A DNA stretch of 64,000 bases. It comes from Denticeps clupeoides (Eukaryota; Chordata; Actinopteri; Clupeiformes; Denticipitidae). The position numbers and the translations under genes were made by a program. The stretch lies in contig NC_041725.1 of assembly GCF_900700375.1 (NCBI RefSeq), positions 7,082,255 through 7,146,254 of the forward strand. Reading direction: 5' to 3'. Within the stretch, counting starts at the first letter, position 1, and every line of letters starts with the position of its first letter. Below the pieces are notes generated by a model. That model did no database searches. It was given only the letters and a program-made list of their open reading frames with translations, and was not told the origin of the DNA. Positions 1 to 10,014 of this stretch are shown piece by piece.

Positions 1-513
1 GCCTTTCTGTCACACTGACACACGCTTCTCCAAATAAACCATTTTCCTCCCCACCGTTGACTGCATTTGTTCCTGAGGATGGAATGGCATTTAAGCAAGC
101 AAAAAAAGTACACGGCCATACGTTAAAAATTGATCCCAGATCCGAGTGATTAATGCCATGAGACCGCAGGATATTTACAACATAATCAGCTTTGTTACAT
201 CACATAACAAAGCACAGACGTGTAAATGCTCACGGTATGGCTGGTATGCTTTATTATTATAGATTATAATTATAGAATTCAGTATTTTAGGTTAAAACCT
301 TATTTCACAATGTTTTACAAGCTGTTCATGTTCTTGTGGGACCAGTGGAGGTGGTGGTAGAGAATATGGTATTGAATATGTGTTATCTTATGTTCTACAG
401 AGGAAATTCGGCCATTTTAGATAATACCCAAGCACCACACAAGGGTTAAACATGCCTTTGTCTATATCTATTTTCCTTCTTTCTCCCTCTGGGCTGTTAC
501 ATAAGACTCTGTG
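1..513 (-). other. ppm1l: probable 3' UTR of ppm1l
   Basis: This stretch lies just beyond the ppm1l stop codon on the minus strand and has no convincing reading frame of its own. It is AT-rich and has a minus-strand AATAAA hexamer at 250-255, about 260 bases past the stop, which could be the polyadenylation signal. I infer that most of it is 3' untranslated sequence; where the transcript really ends cannot be seen. Confidence 0.5.
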
Positions 514-3500
514 CTATTTGTCTGTGACCTTCTTGAATTTGACCACCATGACAGTGATGTTGTCAGGGCAGCCACGGTAGAAGGACTGCAGCACGATACT
601 CTTGGCGCCAAAGTGCGGTTCGTCCAGGCGTTCTTTGATGAATCGCACCGCCTCCTCGTTGCTGAACGCATCCCACAGCCCATCCGACGCCAAGATCATG
701 AACTCTGGCTGCAGCTTGTCCAGGTCGAAGGTCAGAATGTCCGGATCAGGAATGACCACGTTCAGGTTCTTGAGTGGATAATCACCCAGTGAGCGGGACA
801 TAGCCAGTACTCCCTGCACCCGCCACGAGCCATTAAAGCTGATGAACCCACCTAAAAAAAAAAAAAAAAAAACATTTTACAACATGTCACCCCAAGCTTA
901 AAACCTGGTTTTGGACAGTTTATGTAGCACCCTGTTACAAATCCTACCTGCCCTTTTGATCCTCTTGCGCTCTTTGAGCTGATACGGTTTGTGGTCATGG
1001 GACAATTCGATTACATTTCCATCCTTGTCACACAGGACCCCCCTGGAGTCCCCAACGTTGGCCACAGTCAGTTCTTTTTCTGACAGCAAGGCTACCAAGC
1101 AGGTCGTACCTAAGAATGAGATCGGCAGAGAAACGGAGAAACGATCTGGATTACAGCGCCTTTTTAAAGGAAAGGAACCAGTCACGCACCTGCACAGAAG
1201 ACACTGCTCTGCCTAAAGGGTCCATCCATCAAAAGGTACTGCAAGCATGGCATGCAGCCTAATCTTACAAATCCGCCTCGACTGCATGTAACTACTCATT
1301 TTCTCGCAAAGACTTGCTGAAATCTCTACACAGCCGCATCTGCGAAGTTGTGTTCAGTTTAATGGAGAACGGCGCTGTCTCGGTGGGTTAATGCCATCAT
1401 AACTCTTCCTGTTGTGGATGTTTACATTCCTCGTGCAACACCAGGAATTGGAGAAGAGGAAGAGGGTCCGCATGCACAGATAAATCAGACAAAAGCAGGT
1501 TAGTAACTGAGACAAATGCCCCTAGTTCTACACCTGCAGCTTTGCGGAGACAATGTTGTCCAGTGGTGAACTTGGCAAGTGCTTGACGCACAAAAGCAAA
1601 AAATGCAGTCGGGGAGGTTTATGACGCCATCGGTCCTCCTACAGAGTAAACTCCCTGAGGATTTTCTACGCTGATTTCAATCGCTGAGTGTAGCCTCCCT
1701 ACATTCCACCACCGGAGGAAGGACAACGTTGGACCAGGCGTCACATTTTCTCAGGCGCTGTTAAGCCTGGGATTCCTGCTGCTTCAGATACATAAAGTGA
1801 AGTGATTGTCACATGTGATACACAGCAGCACAGCACACGATGCACACAGTGAAATGTGTCCTCTGCATTTAACCCATCACCCTGAGTGGGCAGTGGGCAG
1901 CCATGACAAGCGCCCGGGGAGCAGTGTGTGGGGACGGTGCTTTGCTCAGTGGCACCTCAGTGGCACCTTGGCGGATCGGGAATCGAACCGGTAACCTTCT
2001 GATTACGGGGCCGCTTCCTTAACCGCCAGGCAACCACTGCCCATGGAGCATCAGGTATAACATGCTATTATAGTAAATGTTTCAGGGCGTATAATAATGA
2101 ATAAATAAATAAAGTTCAGGAACTGAAGGAAACCTGTATTATTATATGTCTTAGTATACTGGAAATGTAAACAAGGCCCTTGTGAGCAGTGTGTGGGGAC
2201 GGGAGCAGTGTGTGGGGACGGTGCTTTGCTCAGTGGCACTTCAGCGGAACAGGATTCGAACCGGCAACCTTCTGATTACGGGGCCGCTTCCTTAACCGCT
2301 AGACCACCGCTGCACTTAAAAAGTGCAACATGTGTCACTGAGGATGAGATTTATGGTCATAAATGGAACATGGCCTTCAGTTTTCTAGCATGTTTTAATT
2401 AGTATAATGAACCACAGAGTTTCGAACGAGCCACACGTGTTCATTCATAGTTTTGAGGCCTTCAGTGAGAATCTACCAATGTAAATGGTCATGAAAATAA
2501 AGAAAACACATCGAATGAGAAGGTGTGTCCAAACGTTTGGCCTGTACTGTATGTCTGTTACTCCGTGGCGCCACAACCCCCGGTTGGCTGTACTCTCACC
2601 TGCCTCATCAAAGTTAGCGGAGAGCTTCTCTAGCATCTCTTTGTCCAAAGAGAGGATTTGCTGTTTCAGAATAGACTGGTAGGACTGGAGGCTGTTTTCT
2701 TTCTCCTTCTCAAACGTCTGCAGCTGCTTCTTCAAACCCTCCATCAGGTGCGTCTTCGCATACTCAGCAGCAGCCTAAGAATGACAGAAGTAAATCATTT
2801 ACACCAACCACGGTAAAAACCTACAGTTTCAGAGGCAGGGTGCAGGAAAGGGCAAAAGCAACCGGACAATCTGGCACACGTACAGAAGTAATCCCTGGTG
2901 CTGATCCTATGCATTGCTGCACTCCATTTTGAAGGAAAAGGAGTGGGATTCCAGTCCAGATACGGGAATACCACAGAAAATTGGCATTCAGCGTAAAACA
3001 TTTTTTGATCACAAGACAGATCACCGGGGAGAGGTTGCATCTACAGTATTTAAATTAGTCTTCCATTTTCACAGTAACAGCAAGCTTTTTAGAAGCTCTA
3101 TTATTTCCATTGCCTTTAGCCATCCTTCTATTCATTATTTTAGACATTTTTTTCCATTTTGTTGCTGCAGAAATGTTTTTTTTTTTTTTTTTTTGCTTTA
3201 GAACCAAAAATTAAATGTATTTTTTTTTAACGAGGTCTCCGTTCCGGCTAAGATCCATAAATCTCTTCCCGTGTGTGCTGCTGAGTACAGCTGCTCACTC
3301 GATGTGCATTTCTACTGCGCCGAAGTGGTTCCACTTTAGGGTGTGTCAGTGGAATGCGTGGAGGTGTTCCATCCCATAAACCACAGAGGTTTTCACGACT
3401 TAGCTTGTGAGGTGGCGAACAAAGTCCTGAATACAAAGGAACCACTCTGGACTCCTGGGATCGTGGGAGCCACTGACGGTGTAAATGGCCGCTCGTACGC

Positions 3501-4499
3501 CAGAGTGACACAACGGTGACTTTGCATGGGCACGCGCCCCAAGAAACGCTGAGGGCTGGCTGGCAGCGTCGCACCCGGCAGCTGCTGCTATGGCCGCGGT
3601 GAAAGAGGTCGCTGTTTTTCCTGAAATAGCGATTCAATAGGCGCAGCGCCGCCACTGAATGCATGAATACTCCCTCTGAGAGCTCCGGGCCTTCGGCGAC
3701 CTTGAGTTGTGGCCACCAAACAGGCAGGTGTCAAAAACTCGAACCGCGAGGTGGTCCGAGAAGGCCATCGGAAGGCTGCTTCTTTTCAGGAACCCCGCTT
3801 GGACGGTCCTTCCAGCTTTCCAAGAACAGAAATTCAATTACAGCAGCAGAAACTGCTTCCACTGAACACCACTGCGATTCCAATAAAGTCCATGCATACT
3901 TATTGGTTGGGTTATTTAGCCAGGTTATTCTAGTCAGTTCTACACATAATATGCAAACATAAGGAGAAATAATAACCATCAGAGACTGAGAGGAACAATG
4001 ATGATGGTTGGACAGATCGTTGTCCTTTTGTCAGGTCATTTTTCAGCATGGATGGACACTTGGGAATGGGGCATGGGTTTAGCATCCGTTAGCGGACAGT
4101 TCACCCTGAACTCTACAGTTCACAGTCTGTCTGTTCAACGGAATAAGAATGTTGGGTTCCACTATGCCCCAATATTAAATGTAAAAAGCATAATTAAACC
4201 GACAAGGTTTCTTCGGTTCTCCTAAGATTTAGTCTTTATATAATAAGGGGATGTAACGTGCATGAAGGAGATTATTATGCTGTGCACACAGGGTGGTGTT
4301 TTGCGTGGGATTCCCCGGAGAAGCCTGGCTGTGGGAGACGCATCCCACCATCCATTTCCTGGCTCATCTCTCACGGGGCTGTCAGGTCATGTGGCAGCCG
4401 GCACCACCAGGGCAGAGCAGCAGTGCCTGTGCTGCGGTGTGGGTGAGCAAGCGGAGGTTTTAGAGGCGTGGGTCTGAACATGTCTGTCCTGGACTGATA

Positions 4500-4537
<38 letters not shown>

Positions 4538-7500
4538 TTATACACCACACGCCTTCAATGGCTATACAGCCTAATTTACTTATTTTCGGGGTGTCAGTTC
4601 TCCGACACGCAGAGCCACAGCAGGCTGGAAGTGATCGAAGTGAAATAACCAGAAACATAAGCCTGCCTTTCCTGAGATGAGAAAGCATTCGATTTGTCAA
4701 AGCAAATTCCTCACAATGAGGCAGAAAATCTGAAGGCTTGTAGTGATTTGCGGCGGAAGTGGACATGTGCGCCAAGCGAACTGACCCGACCCGACCCCAA
4801 ACGTCTATACAGTCAGCACGGAGTTCCATTCAAACACTTTTTCGTTCCATTTGGAAAGACCTTAGGCTCAAGAAGGAGGACCCGGTTTCAGGTTTTCACC
4901 GCCAGTGTGGGAAAACCCACAAAAACAAATGCAAACTCCCGGACTGCAAATGCGAGCGGTGTGATAAAATCATCCATTCTTCAGAGAAACAAATAAAAGA
5001 AAAATGTAATGCCCCACCTTCTGAAGTAAAGCGAATCCTGCATGAATACGCATGAATGGCACTGCGGTCGCATCTTTCTTTATGGGGACTTTCAGGCAAC
5101 TATGAGAAGAAAAGAACTCACATCACAGAGGCCGACCGAAACTCTAAGCAGATGCCGGAGCAGGAATGTGTGGAGTTATTTTGGCAAGTGTCACGGAGGT
5201 TGCAGATGCTCGACTTGGAAAATGTTGCTCCAGAAGCAAAAGCCATTCCTACAACTTCTCGTACAACACAGGGGAGATGGACATTATGCCAACGTACGAG
5301 GGCCCAAAAATTCCAATAAACTTTTGCGAATCATTTCAACTGAATATGATGAAGGGTGTGAACTGGAGCTACACGCGAGATAAGAGACAAGGACATTCAG
5401 CGCCGGGCAACAGTCAGACTGCCCCATCTGGTCTGCAGATAAAAATGGCTGTTGCCTTCGCCAGATGGAACCTGTTACATTCGCATGAACACCAAACCCT
5501 GTTCGTCCATCATTCCAACGGTTCCCTGTGAAACAGTCCGGTACGGACAACCTCCATCCCATTACGGAGCGAATGCAAATGGCTTGCTCTAACCTGAGGT
5601 CTGCCTTGAGCAGATAAAAAGGAAAAGCGTAAATATTAACACCTTAATCACTGCCATTGGTTCACAAATATGTAACGTGGTCAAATAAATTAATGCAATT
5701 AACACCAATGTATTTTGTTTACATCTTGTGTTGGGTCGGACCTATGATGCAGATGCAAAATTAATCTGAAATAGAATTTGAGGGCAATGGGTGCAGGATT
5801 GTTATTACTTGTTACCATAATTGACTATGCCGCAACCATCTATCAACATTGACAAAAACCAACAATTAAAATATCTGCCCAGTGAACTTGTCAATAACCG
5901 TTGCTGGATGGGTTGAGACGTAGGGTGTGGACAAGGTACATGTGACGACACCAAGGAAGGTGCTTAAACAAAAACCAGTTTATTGAAATGCAGGACAAAC
6001 ATATTGGAATCTATATGGGAAAGGAAAGGCTCAGTCTCACGGGGGACATTCCATTCACGCACACACACTCACACAACCCACCTACACGTACCAGGCTGGA
6101 CTCTACACTACACTCGGGACTTCTCCAACCCTTCAACTGTAGGACTTTTTTTTTTTGTCTTTTTGGACAAACCATCACCAACCCTGCACTGACACCACTT
6201 GCAGGCTCCCTCTACCCTCTCTATATCACTCCTTCCCAAGGTTTCTTCCTTTCTTTCTTTTTTCTCTCTCCTAGAGTTTTTTTTGTGTGCAGAATGGTCA
6301 AGTGTGGGGGGGGTCTGTCAAAGCCCTTTGAGACATACTGTATGTGACTTTGGGCTATATAAGAAATAAATGTTGTTGTGGACCTGCCAGCCCACTGACC
6401 GCGCACACGTGCAGGCACTCCTTTAAAGGAGGGAAAACAGGTGTAGGGAATCAGAAATGGGCGTGGCCTGAACCCACACACACCCCTCTTTCTGCTGCAC
6501 CGCATGCACTCCACTGGCCGCCATTAGCAATCGGATTTCCTAATGACTTTCATTTCGTTCTGCCGCATCTGCTGAGCTCCTCGCGGTATATCTTGTTAGG
6601 GAAGCCGGTCTGCTAACATCTTAATTCAGTCCATGTCAGCAAACTAAGAATTACTTCTCTGGAGTTAAAAAAAATCAATCCAAAACCTGTGAGATTCTCC
6701 TGATTCAGAGATCCTTGCATCCCATACTGTAATTACACTTAAATTAATATTTACCATTATCCAGAGCGACTTACAATCAGTAATTACAGGGACAGTCCCC
6801 CCCTGGAGACACTCAGGGTTATGTGTCTTGCTCTGGGACACAATGGCAGTAAGTGGGGTTTGAACCCGGGTCTTCTGGTTCACAGGCGAGTGCGTTACCC
6901 ACCAGGCCACTACACGCCCAGGTGAAATATAAGTCTGGTGTTTCATTAAAATGCCCTCTGTGTTATTAAATATGTACATATCAAACTCTTCACGTTTAGG
7001 GGACGTTCTACGTGTTCTATAACGCTAATCGATTTCTGTCCAGAACCAGAAATCAGAGTCAAGGACACACAGAGGTGTGCAGTCAGTAACGTGACCGAAG
7101 ATGAGAAATGTCTCCTTCCTCCCTTTCATCTTCTGCCTCCAACAGTTCACTTCTCTCCTGGCTTATAGGCGCATTTTTTTATATATATATAAAAAATATT
7201 TAGATAATATGGTCCTAATATTATTTTGTTGGACATGGACTTTGGACATTGAGACCGTTGTGTAAGTGTCCAGCGTCCTCCGCAGACCCTCCATCAGCCT
7301 CCCACTTACTTCACCGCCGTGGCCGTCGAAAACGCCGAATATGGACGGGTGGCTCTTATTGGCGACGTCCGCGACGACTTGGAAGCGGTCCTCCATGTGG
7401 TCCCGGCGGCCTTGGATGGAGTACACCGCGGCGTTCTTGCCCCTGGACTCCCAGGTCTTGGAGAACTCCGCGTTGAGCACGTCGAGCCCGGCGAGCTTGT

Positions 7501-7696
7501 CGTTCTGCATGATCTCCGCCACCTTCCCCTTCACTATCTTCACGGCATCCCGGCTGGACTTGACTATGGTCTTCACCTCGTCCGTGTGGAAGAAATAACT
7601 CCACAGAGCCAGGCTGATGCACAGCAGGAACAGGGTCTCCGGTCTGAGCAGAAAATAGCGCATAATCCGACCCAGGAGGGACAAGAGAGTCATCAT
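514..7696 (-). CDS. ppm1l: protein phosphatase 1L (PP2C family), 4 coding exons
   Basis: Coding exons run 7696-7310, 2774-2600, 1109-948 and 851-514, all with GT-AG borders and joining in frame to 353 residues (human PPM1L has 360). An N-terminal hydrophobic segment at about residues 21-37 is the membrane anchor. The PP2C catalytic domain follows, with RRDHMEDR (about 97-104), DGHGG (124-128), GDSR (207-210), SDGLWDAF (about 296-303) and the metal-binding DNIT near 336. The family is an ER-anchored, Mg/Mn-dependent serine/threonine phosphatase that acts on ASK1, TAK1 and the ceramide transporter CERT. The start is the first of two adjacent ATGs; the short N-terminal extension of the human protein was not found. 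Intron 1 spans about 4.5 kb. All metal-binding aspartates are present. Whether this is ppm1la or ppm1lb cannot be decided. Confidence 0.96.
1796..2042 (-). repeat. SINE family A, near full length
   Basis: This is a tRNA-derived SINE in ppm1l intron 2, read on the minus strand. Its head has an A-box-like TGGTTGCCTGGCGGTTAAGG and a B-box-like GGTTCGATTCC; the body ends in the GACAATCACTTCACTT-type tail. The same family recurs near 2180, 8584, 13230, 22864, 26740, 31277, 33064 and 50735. Assignment rests on these internal promoter boxes and on the recurrence. Confidence 0.85.
2180..2313 (-). repeat. SINE family A, truncated, with internal duplication
   Basis: This minus-strand copy keeps the tRNA-like head and part of the body. 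A segment of about 19 bases containing GAGCAGTGTGTGGGGACG occurs twice in tandem, which other copies in the window do not show. It lies in ppm1l intron 2, about 140 bases from the copy at 1796-2042. Confidence 0.8.
2432..2550. mobile_element. Tc1-like transposon terminal repeat fragment (family 3)
   Basis: About 120 bases match the end of a common teleost Tc1 element, closing with TTTGGCCTGTACTGTA. The opposite end of the same family is at 10974-11115. No transposase sequence remains. It sits about 50 bases from the ppm1l exon 2 splice donor. Confidence 0.75.
4501..4541. repeat. (CA)n(TA)n microsatellite
   Basis: Twelve CA units are followed by a TA run in ppm1l intron 1. This is simple repeat with no other feature. 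Confidence 0.95.
6745..6918 (-). repeat. SINE family B
   Basis: This minus-strand copy has a tRNA-like head with B-box GGTTCAAACCCC and ends in the TCGCTCTGGATAA motif typical of teleost SINE tails. The same family recurs near 9173, 30343, 42403, 50003, 57611 and 59887, and as a shortened copy at 35630. Confidence 0.85.
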
Positions 7697-7900
7697 ACCT
7701 CCGACTGTTCAAGCACGGGGGTCCATGCCGGAGGCGAACGCGCGACACCCGGACGGGGGAACGAGACGCGGGCAGCTGCGGGTCGCGGCGCCGCAGTGGG
7801 GATCTGACTGTCGACCGCGGAGCCTCCGGTTCCGTCAGCGCCGCCGCCGGGCATTCCGGCTCTTCTCGGTGATCCGGATCTACTGACTCGGTTCACTTGA
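7697..7900 (-). promoter_or_regulatory. ppm1l: GC- and CpG-rich 5' flank of ppm1l
   Basis: The 200 bases upstream of the ppm1l start are rich in CpG, unlike the AT-rich DNA beyond 7950. This suggests the 5' UTR and a CpG-type promoter without an evident TATA box. The transcription start cannot be placed. Confidence 0.5.
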
Positions 7901-8583
7901 AAGATCCGGACGAATGGTGGTCTCTTTAAGATCCGAATGTGGGCTCAATAAAATGTGATATAGAAAGTAATTAAACATAACACATACATTTTTTTGCAAT
8001 CACACCATGCGTTTAACATTCGTGTTTATAAGTAAATGAAAAAATCATATTGATGAGTCTACATGAATGAACTGTTTGTTTTCCTGCACATCCAGGCAAT
8101 TTAAAAGCTGCATTTAATACACATCATTAGAATAGAATTATAATGATGCCTTATATTATAGTCAGCAGAATTATGCTCAGATCCACCATTGTTAGTCATA
8201 AAAATGAATAATGTATCGATATAAATTATAGAAATACATGAACCGATTGTGGACGAAAAAAAAAACACGGGCAAAACATTCGCTTGCTCCTTTTTCCCAC
8301 GAGATGGCGCCCACTCATTGTGTTTCATTGTCAAATCTTTGGTTCATTTGGTCCTAGTTTGCTCAATATCTGTAATGAAACAACTACAAGGTGCATATGT
8401 GCCGCACAATAAATGCGTTTATGTACTCGCCTTTTCAGCTCACCCCACCCCTATTTCAAAAGGGTGGCCAGGTAATGTTGTTTTATGTTGATTTGGATGT
8501 ATGTTTCAATTGGGATAAAGATAAAGTTCAACATCTTTTTTTTCCACCAAAATAATGAAGCTCAGCTTTGTTTCATAAGACCG

Positions 8584-8717
8584 TAGCACCATAAGGTGCC
8601 ACTGAGCAAAGCACCTCCCCACACACTGCTCACCAAGGGTGATGGTTAAAAGCAGAGGACACGTTTCGTTGTGTCACCGTGTGCTGTGTTTCACAATGAC
8701 AATCACTTCACTTTCAC
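8584..8717 (+). repeat. SINE family A, 5'-truncated
   Basis: The body and tail of SINE A are present on the plus strand, but most of the tRNA-like head is missing. The element ends at the characteristic CAATCACTTCACTTTC tail. Confidence 0.8.
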
Positions 8718-9004
8718 AAACCCATCTAAACACTTTGAATTGGCACAACAGAATCACTGCACTGTGCTGACCCTCCTCCGACCACTGTTCTTGTATCAGA
8801 ACTGCATGTAACTCAACTGCATGTTGGAATGGATGTTTAAAGATCCATTCCACTCCCGGACCACTGTAACATTAGTGAGTATAAAAAAGATGGTCCAGGA
8901 TGTTTTGTTCCTAAAATAATGCCACCAAGGAATGATGTTTCCACAAAGGGTTTAATTGTTCAGCAGGAAGGCTGTTTCAGATGACATTTCTTCTTCAGGT
9001 GAGC

Positions 9005-9158
9005 GATGCAAATCAGACCAGGGCACATTCTTCCATTGCCCCATGGGACAGTGGGTTTTTTAACATACTTGGCCACCCATGACCCTGCTACCGGCTCATG
9101 GGACCATCACAATTTGGTCCTTGTCACTTGCCCAGATATTCAATGTTACTCACTTCAG
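9005..9158 (-). mobile_element. Tc1-like transposon fragment (family 1)
   Basis: The sequence matches the antisense of a common teleost Tc1 transposase gene: a TTCTTCCATTGC block followed by a GGCCACCCATGACCCTG block and an ATCACAATTTGGTCCTTGTC block, with material missing between them. Better copies of the same family are at 25918-27060 and 47150-47737. A SINE B copy follows directly. Confidence 0.65.
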
Positions 9159-9172
9159 TTGTGACAGCAGGA

Positions 9173-9365
9173 TTTTATTTCATTTTCAGACGCCCTTATC
9201 CAGAGCTACTTACAATCAGTAGTGACAGGGACAGTCCCCCCTGGAGACACTCGGGGTTAAGGGACAGGGCTCGGGGACACAATGGTACTAAGTGGGATTT
9301 GAACCTGGGACTTTGTGGTCGTCTGGTCTGGGCCATAGGCAAGTGTGTAACCCGCTAGGCCCACA
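9173..9365 (-). repeat. SINE family B
   Basis: This minus-strand SINE B runs from the conserved tail (AGACGCCCTTATCCAGAG on the plus strand) to the tRNA-like head. It lies about 110 bases before the probable nmd3 promoter. Confidence 0.82.
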
Positions 9366-9478
9366 TTGCAAGCTAAAGACAATTGCGCTGCATTGTCACC
9401 AGATAATTCTCCCTGATCACGACGGTCCGGCGCTCTGAGGACAGCCACACTTGGGTCCTCCGCCATGAGGCACGACCA

Positions 9479-9492
9479 GGAAGTGACGTCAC
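9479..9492. promoter_or_regulatory. nmd3: ETS/CRE composite site of the nmd3 promoter
   Basis: A GGAAGTGACGTCAC motif joins an ETS core (GGAAGTG) to a full cAMP-response element (TGACGTCA, 9484-9491). Such sites are typical of housekeeping promoters. It lies about 520 bases upstream of the nmd3 start codon, near a probable non-coding first exon with a possible donor at about 9552. Its role is inferred from motif and position only. Confidence 0.55.
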
Positions 9493-10014
9493 TGTCCAGG
9501 TCCCACACGCTGTCTGGTGGAAAACGCGTGTCTAAATAGGCCGCAGTCCGGGTAAAAGTTTTTGAGTTTTGAATGCCTGTTGTGTGATTTGTTGTGTGGT
9601 CGTTTCGTCTACTCGTTGTTTAACAGTACGCGATGTCATTATTTGAGTTTAATGCTGAGAGGCTGCGCTGGTCCGATTGCTGTTAGCAGTGTAGCCGCCC
9701 CACGCACTGACCAAAATGCCCGTCTTCATTCCCCATAAATTATTTTTTTCTGCCTTATGAATTACTCGATACAGGACTTTTGTACCAATGTCACCGACAG
9801 CCACTTGTAAATTTACGTTTAAACAGCAAGCGATGTCTGTCAAATGCGAGGCATAAGCGATGCACGTACATGAGCTGGTTGGACGCTCAGGGAAAATGAT
9901 TAGGACATGCAGCGTTTTTCTGTCTGTTAACACCTTTATTGCATGTTTTTGCATTTTGCTCGAAGCAATTTGATACATTGAGACTTTTTTTCTTTCCCCT
10001 CCACAGCATCAGAC

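Larger units (their letters stand above)
2775..7309 (-). other. ppm1l: ppm1l intron 1
   Basis: This long intron holds the microsatellite at 4501-4541, a SINE B copy at 6745-6918, T-rich tracts near 3177 and 6149, and many short open frames in all directions. The longest frame (3664-3248, minus) matches nothing I know. I see no further exon or RNA gene in it. Confidence 0.7.
7901..9478. other. intergenic region between ppm1l and nmd3
   Basis: No gene is visible here. It contains a SINE A copy (8584-8717), a decayed Tc1-like fragment (9005-9158) and a SINE B copy (9173-9365). In human B3GALNT1 lies between these two genes; I see no trace of its reading frame. Confidence 0.7.

Noticed and set aside
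3248-3664. 138-codon open frame on the minus strand in ppm1l intron 1
   Set aside because: It has no recognisable domain, no splice context and an odd composition rich in Arg, Ser and Cys; likely chance.
4694-5531. Cluster of overlapping plus-strand frames with Cys/Lys-rich sequence (CKLPDCKCERCDK)
   Set aside because: The Cys spacing does not form a known zinc finger and the frames are short and overlapping; no exon structure supports a gene.
7319-7807. 162-codon plus-strand frame opposite ppm1l exon 1
   Set aside because: It is antisense to a confirmed GC-rich coding exon, which commonly leaves long open frames on the other strand.
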